A stretch of 64,000 bases of DNA, taken from Collinsella provencensis. GTDB taxonomy: Bacteria; Actinomycetota; Coriobacteriia; Coriobacteriales; Coriobacteriaceae. Position 1 is the stretch's first letter, and the number at the start of each line of letters is the position of its first letter. The notes below the pieces were generated by a model, which saw only the letters and a list, made by a program, of their open reading frames with translations, did not search any database and had not been told where the DNA came from. A program made the position numbers and the translations under genes. Location of the stretch: positions 1,313,243 through 1,377,242 of the forward strand of contig NZ_LT904908.1 in assembly GCF_900199705.1 (NCBI RefSeq). Direction: 5' to 3'. This document shows, in pieces, positions 1 to 7,374 of this stretch.

Positions 1-136
1 CGAGGAATAGGCGGGCGCATCATTTTAAGTAATATCGCGGGTGGTGTACGCACATGCACATGGGCGCTTTGAGTCTTTGCGCGGCATCGTTCATGCAACG
101 AGGCAGGGTTTTCGTACTGCTATCCGCAATTATCGA

Positions 137-197
137 GTAGACAAGGTGTTTGTGATAGAAGAGCCGCAGGTCAAAAGCTTGCGGCTTTCTTGTCTAC
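137..197 (+). terminator. Nested hairpin near the left edge, possible terminator
   Basis: Two nested inverted repeats are visible. The outer arms GTAGACAAG (137-145) and CTTGTCTAC (189-197) are perfect complements. The inner arms AGCCGCAGG (162-170) and CTTGCGGCT (178-186) pair with one G-T. A short T-rich stretch follows the inner stem. It could end a plus-strand gene lying left of the window, or be part of a small structured RNA. No coding region from 1 to 404 is convincing: short open frames there have no good start signal. Confidence 0.45.
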
Positions 198-328
198 TTG
201 AACCGTTCGTGAACCAATACCAAAACCCTATCTCGGTGCAAGTGGGGCCGCCAGAATTCTTGTTTTTTGCTCTTGCTTAAAAGAGCAATCGTTCAAAGAG
301 CAACGTTTTCTACGATTCAAACAGAAAA

Positions 329-356
329 GGGCCCGGCACCTGTTGGTACCGGGCCC
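329..356 (-). terminator. Terminator of hsp20
   Basis: Near-perfect 12-bp stem (329-340 with 345-356, one mismatch) and a TGTT loop. Read on the minus strand it is followed by CTTTTCTGTT, a fair T-tract, and it lies about 50 nt after the hsp20 stop codon. Confidence 0.8.
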
Positions 357-404
357 TGTGTTATCGCGTCTAACGAAGGAAAGTGGGGGTTCGCGGCCGT
401 TAGA

Positions 405-833
405 CTAGTCGATGGCGATCTTGGTGACGTTCTTCTTCTCGACGAACTTGGGAACATGGACGGTGAGCACGCCGTCGGCGAACGTGGCGGAGAGGCCCTC
501 GCTTGCGGCATCCTTAAGATACACGCCGCGGGTTGCGCTGTAAGACGTGAACTCGCGCTGCAGGTAGTTCTTGCCCTTGTCCTCTTCCTTCTCCTTCACT
601 TCGACGGAAATGGACAGACGGCCCTCGTTGAGCTCGACGTCCAGATCGTCCTTGGACACGCCCGTGAGATACGCCTTGATCTCGTAGGAATCGCCTTCGT
701 CAACAACGTCGATGGGGAACGCTTTGGCGGTAAGTGCGGTGCGCGGGAGGTCCATCATGTCGTCGAAAATGTCGAACAGGGAATTGGAAACGGGAAGAAC
801 GCTGTAACCCTGACGATACGGAACCATTGCCAT
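405..833 (-). CDS. Hsp20 / alpha-crystallin family small heat-shock protein
   Basis: Small ATP-independent chaperone that holds unfolding cytosolic proteins. The 142-residue product has a short N-terminal arm (MAMVPYRQGYSV), a central alpha-crystallin domain from about residue 40 to the end, the family signature GVYLKDAASEG-SATFADGVLTVHVPK and a C-terminal KKNVTKIAID tail. Length is normal for bacterial Hsp20. The ATG at 833 is chosen because AAAGGAG lies 9 nt upstream; a TTG six bases earlier would sit almost on that ribosome site. The gene is monocistronic with its own terminator. A HAIR-like dyad (967-985) and a GC-rich leader hairpin (857-881) suggest heat-stress control. Family assignment is firm; the regulation is inferred. 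Confidence 0.93.
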   Translation of the reverse strand: MAMVPYRQGYSVLPVSNSLFDIFDDMMDLPRTALTAKAFPIDVVDEGDSYEIKAYLTGVSKDDLDVELNEGRLSISVEVKEKEEDKGKNYLQREFTSYSATRGVYLKDAASEGLSATFADGVLTVHVPKFVEKKNVTKIAID

Positions 834-856
834 AATCAATCACTCCTTTGTGATGC

Positions 857-881
857 GCGCCGGCTGTTTGTTCGCCGGCGC
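857..881 (-). promoter_or_regulatory. GC-rich hairpin in the hsp20 leader
   Basis: Perfect 8-bp inverted repeat GCGCCGGC / GCCGGCGC with a 9-nt loop, about 15 nt upstream of the hsp20 Shine-Dalgarno. It does not mask the ribosome site directly, so it is not a classic ROSE or fourU thermometer, but it would lie in the 5' leader. Confidence 0.35.
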
Positions 882-966
882 TTTTCTGTACGACTCCGTT
901 ATTCCCGCCGTGCAGCGCAATATACCCGAGAACGCAGATTTTTTAAGCGTCACAGTATCATCAAAT

Positions 967-985
967 CTAAGTGTATAAGACTTAG
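967..985. promoter_or_regulatory. HAIR-like operator upstream of hsp20
   Basis: Perfect dyad CTAAGT-N7-ACTTAG. The HspR-associated inverted repeat (HAIR) is CTTGAGT-N7-ACTCAAG; spacing and the inner AGT/ACT agree. It is about 135 nt upstream of the hsp20 start, and a possible minus-strand -10 TATATT lies between. Assignment to HspR is inference; no hspR gene is in the window. The 834-1258 gap otherwise holds the hsp20 leader and the 1064-1081 operator. Confidence 0.5.
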
Positions 986-1063
986 GTTTGTGAGGTGTGA
1001 AATGAGGGCTATGTAATAGGTGAGTGCTGCGGAAGAGGGATGCTGTTGAGGGTGAAGTGAGCC

Positions 1064-1081
1064 TTGCCGTATCTACGGCAA
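1064..1081. promoter_or_regulatory. Palindromic operator, copy 1 (TTGCCGTA-TC-TACGGCAA)
   Basis: Perfect 8-bp inverted repeat with a 2-nt spacer, about 178 nt before the small membrane protein gene at 1259. An identical 18-mer lies at 1773-1790 and a degenerate copy at 7304-7321, each upstream of a transporter-related gene. Confidence 0.75.
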
Positions 1082-1258
1082 TCGTTGTGGCCTGGTGGCG
1101 GAAGCCCCGAGGATACACTGTGTCCCGCAAAATCGTAAAGCACAAGGCATATGAGGGTGAAATCTCGTAGGAACGGGACCTCGGCAGGGATGAAGCGTCG
1201 CTGCAAGATGTGCCCGTGCGCAGCGTCTCGTAAAGAGGCGTGTTGAGAAGGGAACAAC

Positions 1259-1756
1259 ATGGCAGCAGCACCGAAAGAGTACAAGAGCTACCTGGCAAAC
1301 AAGTGCATTGTCGGCTACGGAATCATCAACGGCATCGTGAACGCCGCTATTTTCTTTGGCATGAACGCTTCCAATCCCGACGTGACGTTTGCTGCCAACA
1401 AGGTCGTTGAGGAGATCGTCCTCACCGGCGCCCTCCTCGGCCTCATCCTGACCTGGTGCGTCGTGCCGCTTACCAAGGTTGACCTGCGCAAAAACGTCTA
1501 CAAGGCCGAGGCCGACCGTAATGGCATCGTGGCAAAGCTCCCCGGCGGTGCCTTTACGCTGTCCATTCCCGTGGGCATCATCGCGGCCGTGCTCGCCGGT
1601 GCCCTGGCCTGGGTCTTTACGCTGGTGCTTCCCATGCCGCTGACCCGTACCGGCATGATGATTTTCAAGGGCTGCATGTGCGCCGTCGTGGGTGCCGTGT
1701 CCGGCTACCTGGTCGTTACGCGCACTACCGCGGGTTTTGAGCCTGCTGCTGAATAA
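1259..1756 (+). CDS. Small four-helix membrane protein, unknown function
   Basis: A 165-residue integral membrane protein with about four hydrophobic segments (near residues 18-36, 53-70, 95-125 and 132-153) and short charged loops. I do not recognise a named family. The start ATG at 1259 follows AGAAGGGAAC. It is preceded by one copy of the TTGCCGTA palindrome and followed by a second copy before the MFS carrier, so it is likely co-regulated with that carrier and with the amidohydrolase at 3570. It could be an accessory subunit or a small carrier for the same substrate class. The function is not established from sequence. Confidence 0.75.
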   Translation: MAAAPKEYKSYLANKCIVGYGIINGIVNAAIFFGMNASNPDVTFAANKVVEEIVLTGALLGLILTWCVVPLTKVDLRKNVYKAEADRNGIVAKLPGGAFTLSIPVGIIAAVLAGALAWVFTLVLPMPLTRTGMMIFKGCMCAVVGAVSGYLVVTRTTAGFEPAAE

Positions 1757-1772
1757 GGCAAAGGGCAAAAGG

Positions 1773-1790
1773 TTGCCGTATCTACGGCAA
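1773..1790. promoter_or_regulatory. Palindromic operator, copy 2 (TTGCCGTA-TC-TACGGCAA)
   Basis: Identical in all 18 bases to copy 1. It lies 16 nt after the stop of the 165-residue membrane protein and about 160 nt before the MFS start, so the MFS-amidohydrolase pair probably has its own regulated promoter. Confidence 0.75.
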
Positions 1791-1952
1791 GTGTCCTGCT
1801 CATTGGCATGCGCGTCGCGGCATATTCTGTGGTCGTTTCAAATGTCCGTACCTGAATCGCTGCATGCGCGCAAGGGGAAACGCGCGCTCCGACAAGGTCG
1901 GATGGACTGTGTGGGAAGGCAGATGCCTTCCGGGAAGAGAAAGGAAGAAGCA

Positions 1953-3563
1953 ATGGCGTCTTCTGCAGTTAAGAGCGAGGCGAAGGAGGACAAGTTTCTC
2001 GTCCTCCCGATTCTCGTTCTGATCCTTGCCCAGATGGGCACTTCGGGCGACAACGGCGCGCTCTCGCTTGCCGCCACCGCCCTGACCCAGGACCTTGGCG
2101 CAACCGTCGCCGACATCCAGCTCGCCAATATGGTGTACTCCCTCATGGCCGGCGCCTTCATGATCGCCGGCGGCCTCATGGGTACCATCATTGGCTGGAA
2201 GAAGAACTTCCGCATCGGTGCTGCCCTGTGCTCCATCGGTGAGGTCGTCCTCGCCTTCGCCCCCAACATGACCATCTTCATTTGGGGCGGCCGTATCCTC
2301 GTCGGCTTTGGCGCTTCCTTCATGATTCCGTCCGTCCTGGGCTTGGTCCCGAAGATGTACTTCGGCAAGAACCGCGTGCTCGCCTTCGGCTGCATCGGTG
2401 CCGCTTCCGGTCTGTCTGCCCTGCTCCCGCTGGTCCTCGGCGTTGTTATGGAGCTCGCCGGCATGAAGGCCACCTTCCTGACCCTCGCCGTCTATTTCGC
2501 CATGGTTCTGCTGCTTTCCTTTAAGCTCCCCGCAATCGAGCAGAACGATGGCAAGCTCAAGTTCGACGGCATCGGCGTGGTGCTCGCCGCTTTGGGCCTG
2601 TTCCTGTTCCTCGTGGGCATTTCCCGCATCTCCGCGTGGGGTCTTGTCCAGTCCTTCCCCGGCGCTCCCTCCATCGGCGGCTACTCGCCCGTCATCCCCA
2701 TGGTTATCGCTGGCATCATCATCCTTGCTGTTCTCGTTGTCGTTGAGAAGAAGGTCGAGGCCAAGAACGGTCTTGCCCTTCTGCCCCAGTCCTTCCTCAA
2801 GACCCCGCAGGTGCTCGCTGGTCTTGCGGCTTCCGCCATCACCTTCTTTTTCATGGGCGTCCAAGCCATCCTCATGTCTCCTTATCTGCAGCTCGTTGCC
2901 GGTTGGTCTGCCATTTCCGTGGGTGTGACCTCCATCGTTACCGGCGCCCCCACGTTCGCGTTCTCCATGGGTATCCCCAAGGTCGCCCCTAACGCGAACC
3001 CTCGCCGCGTTATCCAGATCGGCTACATCGTCATGGCAGCCGCCCTTGGTGTCATGGCCCTGGCCGTCACCGTCACCGGCGTGAACAACGCCATGATCTA
3101 CCTCGGCGCCTTCCTTGCCGGTTCCGGCGCGGGTATCGTGTCCTCCCAGGCCAACAACGTCGTTGCCCTTGCCGTGAACGAGCGTGACGCCGCCCAGTCC
3201 GGCGGCATCCAGACCACCATGCGCAACGTGGGCCAGGCCCTCGGCATCGCGTTGCTCGGCGCCGTCCTTCTCTTCGGCATCACCAACTCCGTTAAGGCTG
3301 AGGCCGCTTCCAGCCCGGTTATTTCCGCAGAGGTCAACGAGCAGCTCGCCGACATGAACTTCTCGCTCGTTTCCGACGAGAACTTCGAGGCCCAGATCGC
3401 TGGCATCGACATGACCGACGCCGAGCGCACCGAGCTCGTCAAGATCAACCAGAACTGCCGTTACGACTCGACCCGCTTTGCCTACGGTGTTGGCGCTGTT
3501 ATCATCCTCGCTGGATTGCTGACCACTCCCGCAATCAAGATCTTCAAGAAAGAAGAGGCGTAA
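1953..3563 (+). CDS. MFS transporter, DHA2-like (14-TM type)
   Basis: Predicted proton-coupled carrier of the major facilitator superfamily, 536 residues, with a DHA2-type topology of about 14 helices. Visible features are the early block AQMGTSGDNGALSLAATALT, a motif-A-like loop around GGLMGTIIGWKKNFRIG, and the helix-5 segment SVLGLVPKMYFGKNRVLAFG. A soluble loop near residues 445-500 precedes the last helix. The ATG at 1953 is chosen for its AAAGGAAG ribosome site and the MASSAVKSE N-terminus; the frame is open further upstream. It is a close paralogue of the carrier at 7375. The amidohydrolase starts 6 nt downstream, so the carrier probably imports that enzyme's substrate or exports its product. 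Substrate unknown. Confidence 0.9.
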   Translation: MASSAVKSEAKEDKFLVLPILVLILAQMGTSGDNGALSLAATALTQDLGATVADIQLANMVYSLMAGAFMIAGGLMGTIIGWKKNFRIGAALCSIGEVVLAFAPNMTIFIWGGRILVGFGASFMIPSVLGLVPKMYFGKNRVLAFGCIGAASGLSALLPLVLGVVMELAGMKATFLTLAVYFAMVLLLSFKLPAIEQNDGKLKFDGIGVVLAALGLFLFLVGISRISAWGLVQSFPGAPSIGGYSPVIPMVIAGIIILAVLVVVEKKVEAKNGLALLPQSFLKTPQVLAGLAASAITFFFMGVQAILMSPYLQLVAGWSAISVGVTSIVTGAPTFAFSMGIPKVAPNANPRRVIQIGYIVMAAALGVMALAVTVTGVNNAMIYLGAFLAGSGAGIVSSQANNVVALAVNERDAAQSGGIQTTMRNVGQALGIALLGAVLLFGITNSVKAEAASSPVISAEVNEQLADMNFSLVSDENFEAQIAGIDMTDAERTELVKINQNCRYDSTRFAYGVGAVIILAGLLTTPAIKIFKKEEA

Positions 3564-3569
3564 GCCATC

Positions 3570-5183
3570 ATGAAGAAGCTGTATTTCAACGGTGAGTTCC
3601 TGCCCATGACAGGCGAGGGCGACACGTTTGAGGCGCTTGTCGTCGAGGACGGTATCATCGCCTTCACCGGTTCGCTCGACGAGGCGCGCGCTTTTGCGGG
3701 CGATGCCGAACAGATCGATCTCGAAGGCGCCTGCCTCATGCCCGGTCTCATCGACCCGCACAGCCACATCTCCGGTTCCAACCAGTATGTGGTTGCCGCG
3801 CAGCTCGAGAATTGCAAGAGCTTCGACGAGATCATCGATGCCCTGAATGAATTTGCCGAGCGCAACAACATCGGCGAGGATAGCGTGATCATGGGTGTGG
3901 GCTACGACCAGAACAGCCTGGTCGAGGGCCGTCACCCCAACCGTCACGTGCTCGACCAGGTTTCCATCGAGATTCCGGTCATGATTACCCATGCCTCTTC
4001 GCACATGCTGGTGGCCAACTCCAAGCTCGTTGAGCTTACGGGTCTTACCGCTGAGACCCCCGACCCCGAGGGCGGCCGCTACGGCCGTGAGGACGACGGC
4101 GTCACGCCGGACGGCTATTGCGAGGAGCCGGGCGCCATGTGGCCGGTCTTTGGCATCGTTCAGCCGCGCCAGAAGTTCGACATGGACAAGCTCATTCTCG
4201 ACATGCAGGACGTTTACCTGGAGCACGGCATCACCACCTGCCAGGAAGGCGCCACCACGGCCGACCACGCGGACATGTTCGCCGGGTTTGCCAAGAAGGG
4301 CCTGCTCAAGATGGACGTCGTGAGCTATCCGATGTTCGGCGAGGACGTTGATGGCATGATCGCCAAGAACGCCGAGTTCGACAGCCATGAGTACACAGGT
4401 CACTTCCGCTTTGGCGGCCTCAAGATGTTCTTCGACGGTTCTCCGCAGGGCCGCACCGCGTGGATGACTGAGCCGTACGCGCTCGGCGACGAGGGCGAGG
4501 GCTACTGCGGCTACGGTACCGTGTCCGACGAGGACGCCTACAACTTCATGCGCAAGGCCATCGACGGCAACTACCAGCTGCTCGCCCACACCAACGGTGA
4601 TGCGGCTGCCGACCAGTACCTGCGCGTGTACAAGCGCGCCCTGGCCGATTCGCCCAACCCCGAGAAGGCCAAGCTTCGTCCGGTCATGGTGCACTGCCAG
4701 ACCGCGCGCCGCGACCAGTATGAGCAGATGCCCGAGATCAACATGGTTCCGACCATCTTCGCAAGCCACATCTGGTATTGGGCTGACGTGCATCTGAAGA
4801 ACTTCGGCAAGGAGCGCGGCTCCCGCGTGTCCGCCGTCCGCGATGCGATTGATTGCGGCCTGCGCCCGACGTTCCACACCGACTGCCCGGTGCTGCGCCC
4901 GAATCTCTTCGAGGCCGTTTGGTGCGCCGTGAAGCGCGTGACCAAGGGTGGCGTGCAGCTTGATGAGTCGCAGAAGATCACCGTGTACGAGGGTCTTGAG
5001 TGCATCACCAAGAACGGTGCCTACCAGTATGGCGAGGAGGATCGCAAGGGCACGCTCGAGGTTGGCAAGCTCGCCGACTTCTGCGTGACCGAGCACAACC
5101 CGCTCAAGGTCGACATCGACGACCTGCGCGACCTTAAGGTTCTCGAGACCATTAAGGAAGGCGAGACCATCTGGAAGGCGTAA
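3570..5183 (+). CDS. Metal-dependent amidohydrolase, YtcJ-like
   Basis: A 537-residue member of the amidohydrolase superfamily, YtcJ/LAF3 type, predicted to hydrolyse an amide or similar bond with a metal-bound water in the cytosol. The metal site begins with HSH (residues 64-66) in LIDPHSHISG. Further family blocks are ITHASSHMLVANS, LAHTNGDAAADQYL and FHTDCPVLRPN, and the C-terminus carries the usual beta-strand KGTLEVGKLADFCV. The start ATG is 6 nt after the MFS stop, so the two are translationally linked. A strong terminator follows at 5269. The physiological substrate cannot be read from sequence; family members act on varied N-acyl or cyclic amides. Confidence 0.9.
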   Translation: MKKLYFNGEFLPMTGEGDTFEALVVEDGIIAFTGSLDEARAFAGDAEQIDLEGACLMPGLIDPHSHISGSNQYVVAAQLENCKSFDEIIDALNEFAERNNIGEDSVIMGVGYDQNSLVEGRHPNRHVLDQVSIEIPVMITHASSHMLVANSKLVELTGLTAETPDPEGGRYGREDDGVTPDGYCEEPGAMWPVFGIVQPRQKFDMDKLILDMQDVYLEHGITTCQEGATTADHADMFAGFAKKGLLKMDVVSYPMFGEDVDGMIAKNAEFDSHEYTGHFRFGGLKMFFDGSPQGRTAWMTEPYALGDEGEGYCGYGTVSDEDAYNFMRKAIDGNYQLLAHTNGDAAADQYLRVYKRALADSPNPEKAKLRPVMVHCQTARRDQYEQMPEINMVPTIFASHIWYWADVHLKNFGKERGSRVSAVRDAIDCGLRPTFHTDCPVLRPNLFEAVWCAVKRVTKGGVQLDESQKITVYEGLECITKNGAYQYGEEDRKGTLEVGKLADFCVTEHNPLKVDIDDLRDLKVLETIKEGETIWKA

Positions 5184-5268
5184 TGCCTAACAGGCGGTGA
5201 ACCAACGCGATCCCGGCATGGCATCCGTGCTGCAGTGATGCGGGTGTCGTGCCGGTTGCTTGAATCGA

Positions 5269-5304
5269 AACGGTGCGCATGCTTTCGCGTGCGCGCCGTT
5301 TTTT
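5269..5304 (+). terminator. Rho-independent terminator of the MFS-amidohydrolase operon
   Basis: 14-bp GC-rich stem (5269-5282 with 5287-5300, two G-T pairs), TTTC loop and a run of six T. Separates this operon from the convergent regulator gene. Confidence 0.9.
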
Positions 5305-5395
5305 ATATGCGAAGGTCGGGTTGCTTTTGCTGGGTCCGTTTCGCACAAATCAACCTCACGGCAGTGTACGGGGCGAGTTTTGCAAGCCCACTCCG

Positions 5396-7231
5396 TTACA
5401 GCCTGTTGGGAACGAGTCCCTTTGAGACGAGCTGACGGCGGAAGGTTGTTGAGACAGCCCCCAAAATGCGCTCGTCAGCAGGGGAGACGGTGAGCACCGC
5501 GACGTGTCGAACCCTGGTGCTCCAGAAAGGAACCTGCACGTCTACCTCGTAAATCATGCTGCCTGTTTGCGCGATTTCGTGCGAAAACAGCGTAAAGATG
5601 AGCGTGGGCCCGCACAAGAAGGTGGCCATCTCAAAGCACGAACGAAATTCTTCTTCTGCACCGCGCCACAATCCGTCTTCAATGAGTGCCAAGCGTAAAG
5701 CGACGATAAACGATTCGAAATCGTTGCAGTCGAGTTCGCGGCTCGTCAGGCTATCGAGCGCCGTTGCCTCTCCCTGTGCGCGCTGTTGCGAAATCGAGAG
5801 GATGGTGTCGTTGATATGGCGACGATCCTCCTCGGTGATGGCGTTGCTGATTATCGCAACGGGCAGCGTCGATTCGATGGGGTCAAACGACACGAGGAAG
5901 TCGAGGCCGTCGAGCGCCCTGCCACCCTCCATTTGTTCCTGTTCGGGAATCACACGTACCACACGCGTGAAGGGTAGGAGGCGCTCAATACGATCACGCG
6001 CGAAAAACACCTGCTCAACACCGCAATTTGCCACAAGTCCCACGCGCCAGGCATCGCTTACGGAAAGGTCGTCCATAAAATTGAGGAGAAGCATGGCGAT
6101 GCGCGTGCAGTCCGTCTCATACAACGATAGTTCCGCCAAAGAAGGCGTATCGCGGATAATCTGGCAGATGCGCATGAACGTCGTCATGTTTTCAAAGTGC
6201 ACCGTCCACGTGGTTTCAAGTGGCAGCGCAATGGCACGATGGAGGTTTTGACGCAGTGCGCCGGCTTCGATAAGCAGAGCGAGCGGCTTGTACAAATGTG
6301 CTGGGGGTCGTTTGTCATAGTGCTCTCCCAGCGAACGGTAGAGATCGTCGGCAATCAGCGCGGCTTCGCGGCTCGGCGTGTAACTGTCCTGGAAGTCGGG
6401 CGTCCATTGGCGCGCGGCGACCGAAAACACCTCCACAATGACCGCACGCTCTCCGCTGCGCAGCGAAACACCGTAGTGCCGTTCCAGGTTTGTCGCAAAT
6501 CGCGTGAACACAGGTGGAATCGCTGCGGCGCGACTAGGGACTTCATGTCCCTTACGGATACGCAATATGGCAACCTGAAGGTAGGTTGCGAATTCGTGGC
6601 GCGCGTTGTCGGTGATATGGCGCTCGAGCGCGCGTTCCACTGTGTCGATCTCGTTGTAGAGAAACTCCCGGTCAGGGCCGAGCAGTTGGGGCTCTATGCG
6701 GCGTTTCATGGCGGTTGGGGCGAGTTCAAACAGGTTGTGTGCCACGAAGAATCTGATGTTCTCCTCAGGGCCCGCTATCGCGAGATGGCGCTTGCGCTGT
6801 ATCGATGCACCGTAGGGGGCAAGCATCTCGTTCCATGCGGCGATATCATCTTGTGCCTGCTGTTTGTTGGTGAGGATAGCGCGGGCGAGTGTCTCGATGG
6901 TGTAGTTTTGCGTGGAGTCGCAGATGAGCAGCAGGATGCCTCGATAAAACCGGTCGAGCGCCGGGTCCATGGCGAGTGCGTACTCTTTAACAAGGCCAAG
7001 GACGCGCTCGCGCTCGGCGGGGGCGATTTCTATCTTGAGGCCGTTGCCGCGTTTTGAATCGGTCCGCGCTGCGATGCCGGTTTTTTCTAAAAACGCGTTG
7101 ACGGCTTGGATGTCGTTGCGCACCGTGCGCTCCGAACATGAAAGCGCGCGAGCGAGTTCGATGGTAGGCGTATACGAAGTCGAGGAGACGAGCAATTTGA
7201 GCAGCGCCGCTTGGCGTCGATTGATATTCAT
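5396..7231 (-). CDS. PRD-containing transcriptional regulator, MtlR/BglG/Mga-like
   Basis: A 611-residue multi-domain regulator. The N-terminus is an HTH_11-type winged helix (about residues 3-55, with SCSERTVRNDIQAVNAFLEK), followed by a second Mga-like HTH around residues 85-150, two helical regions compatible with PTS-regulation domains (about 180-390), a PTS IIB-like segment with VANCGVEQVFF (about 400-490) and a C-terminal IIA-like region. The ATG at 7231 is preferred over an upstream ATG at 7243 because GAGGT precedes it. It is divergent from the MFS carrier at 7375 and lies between the two carriers, so it is the natural candidate for binding the TTGCCGTA palindromes; that link is inferred. 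No PTS genes are adjacent, which is unusual for this family. Confidence 0.8.
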   Translation of the reverse strand: MNINRRQAALLKLLVSSTSYTPTIELARALSCSERTVRNDIQAVNAFLEKTGIAARTDSKRGNGLKIEIAPAERERVLGLVKEYALAMDPALDRFYRGILLLICDSTQNYTIETLARAILTNKQQAQDDIAAWNEMLAPYGASIQRKRHLAIAGPEENIRFFVAHNLFELAPTAMKRRIEPQLLGPDREFLYNEIDTVERALERHITDNARHEFATYLQVAILRIRKGHEVPSRAAAIPPVFTRFATNLERHYGVSLRSGERAVIVEVFSVAARQWTPDFQDSYTPSREAALIADDLYRSLGEHYDKRPPAHLYKPLALLIEAGALRQNLHRAIALPLETTWTVHFENMTTFMRICQIIRDTPSLAELSLYETDCTRIAMLLLNFMDDLSVSDAWRVGLVANCGVEQVFFARDRIERLLPFTRVVRVIPEQEQMEGGRALDGLDFLVSFDPIESTLPVAIISNAITEEDRRHINDTILSISQQRAQGEATALDSLTSRELDCNDFESFIVALRLALIEDGLWRGAEEEFRSCFEMATFLCGPTLIFTLFSHEIAQTGSMIYEVDVQVPFWSTRVRHVAVLTVSPADERILGAVSTTFRRQLVSKGLVPNRL

Positions 7232-7303
7232 CGCATACCTCATTTCGCAGGATTACCTCTTATAGTAGTGTGCGCGATTACGTTTTGGCTTGCTGCACTA
7301 GTT

Positions 7304-7321
7304 TTGCCACATATACGGCAA
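7304..7321. promoter_or_regulatory. Palindromic operator, copy 3 (degenerate left arm)
   Basis: TTGCCACA-TA-TACGGCAA: the right half is identical to copies 1 and 2, the left half keeps TTGCC. It sits in the divergent promoter region between the regulator (start 7231) and the MFS gene (start about 7375), so it could control both. Confidence 0.65.
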
Positions 7322-7374
7322 AGTAAGTGGTCAGAACCACGATGCCCATTTCTTACGATATGGGTGGTGTTTTT

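Noticed and set aside
41-280. Short plus-strand frame at the left edge
   Set aside because: It spans the nested hairpin at 137-197, lacks a ribosome site and matches no family that I know.
1800-5096. A minus-strand open frame of more than 1000 codons
   Set aside because: It lies antisense to the clear MFS and amidohydrolase genes, is low-complexity (rich in His, Gly, Asp, Glu, Leu), and is the usual shadow of strong third-position GC bias.
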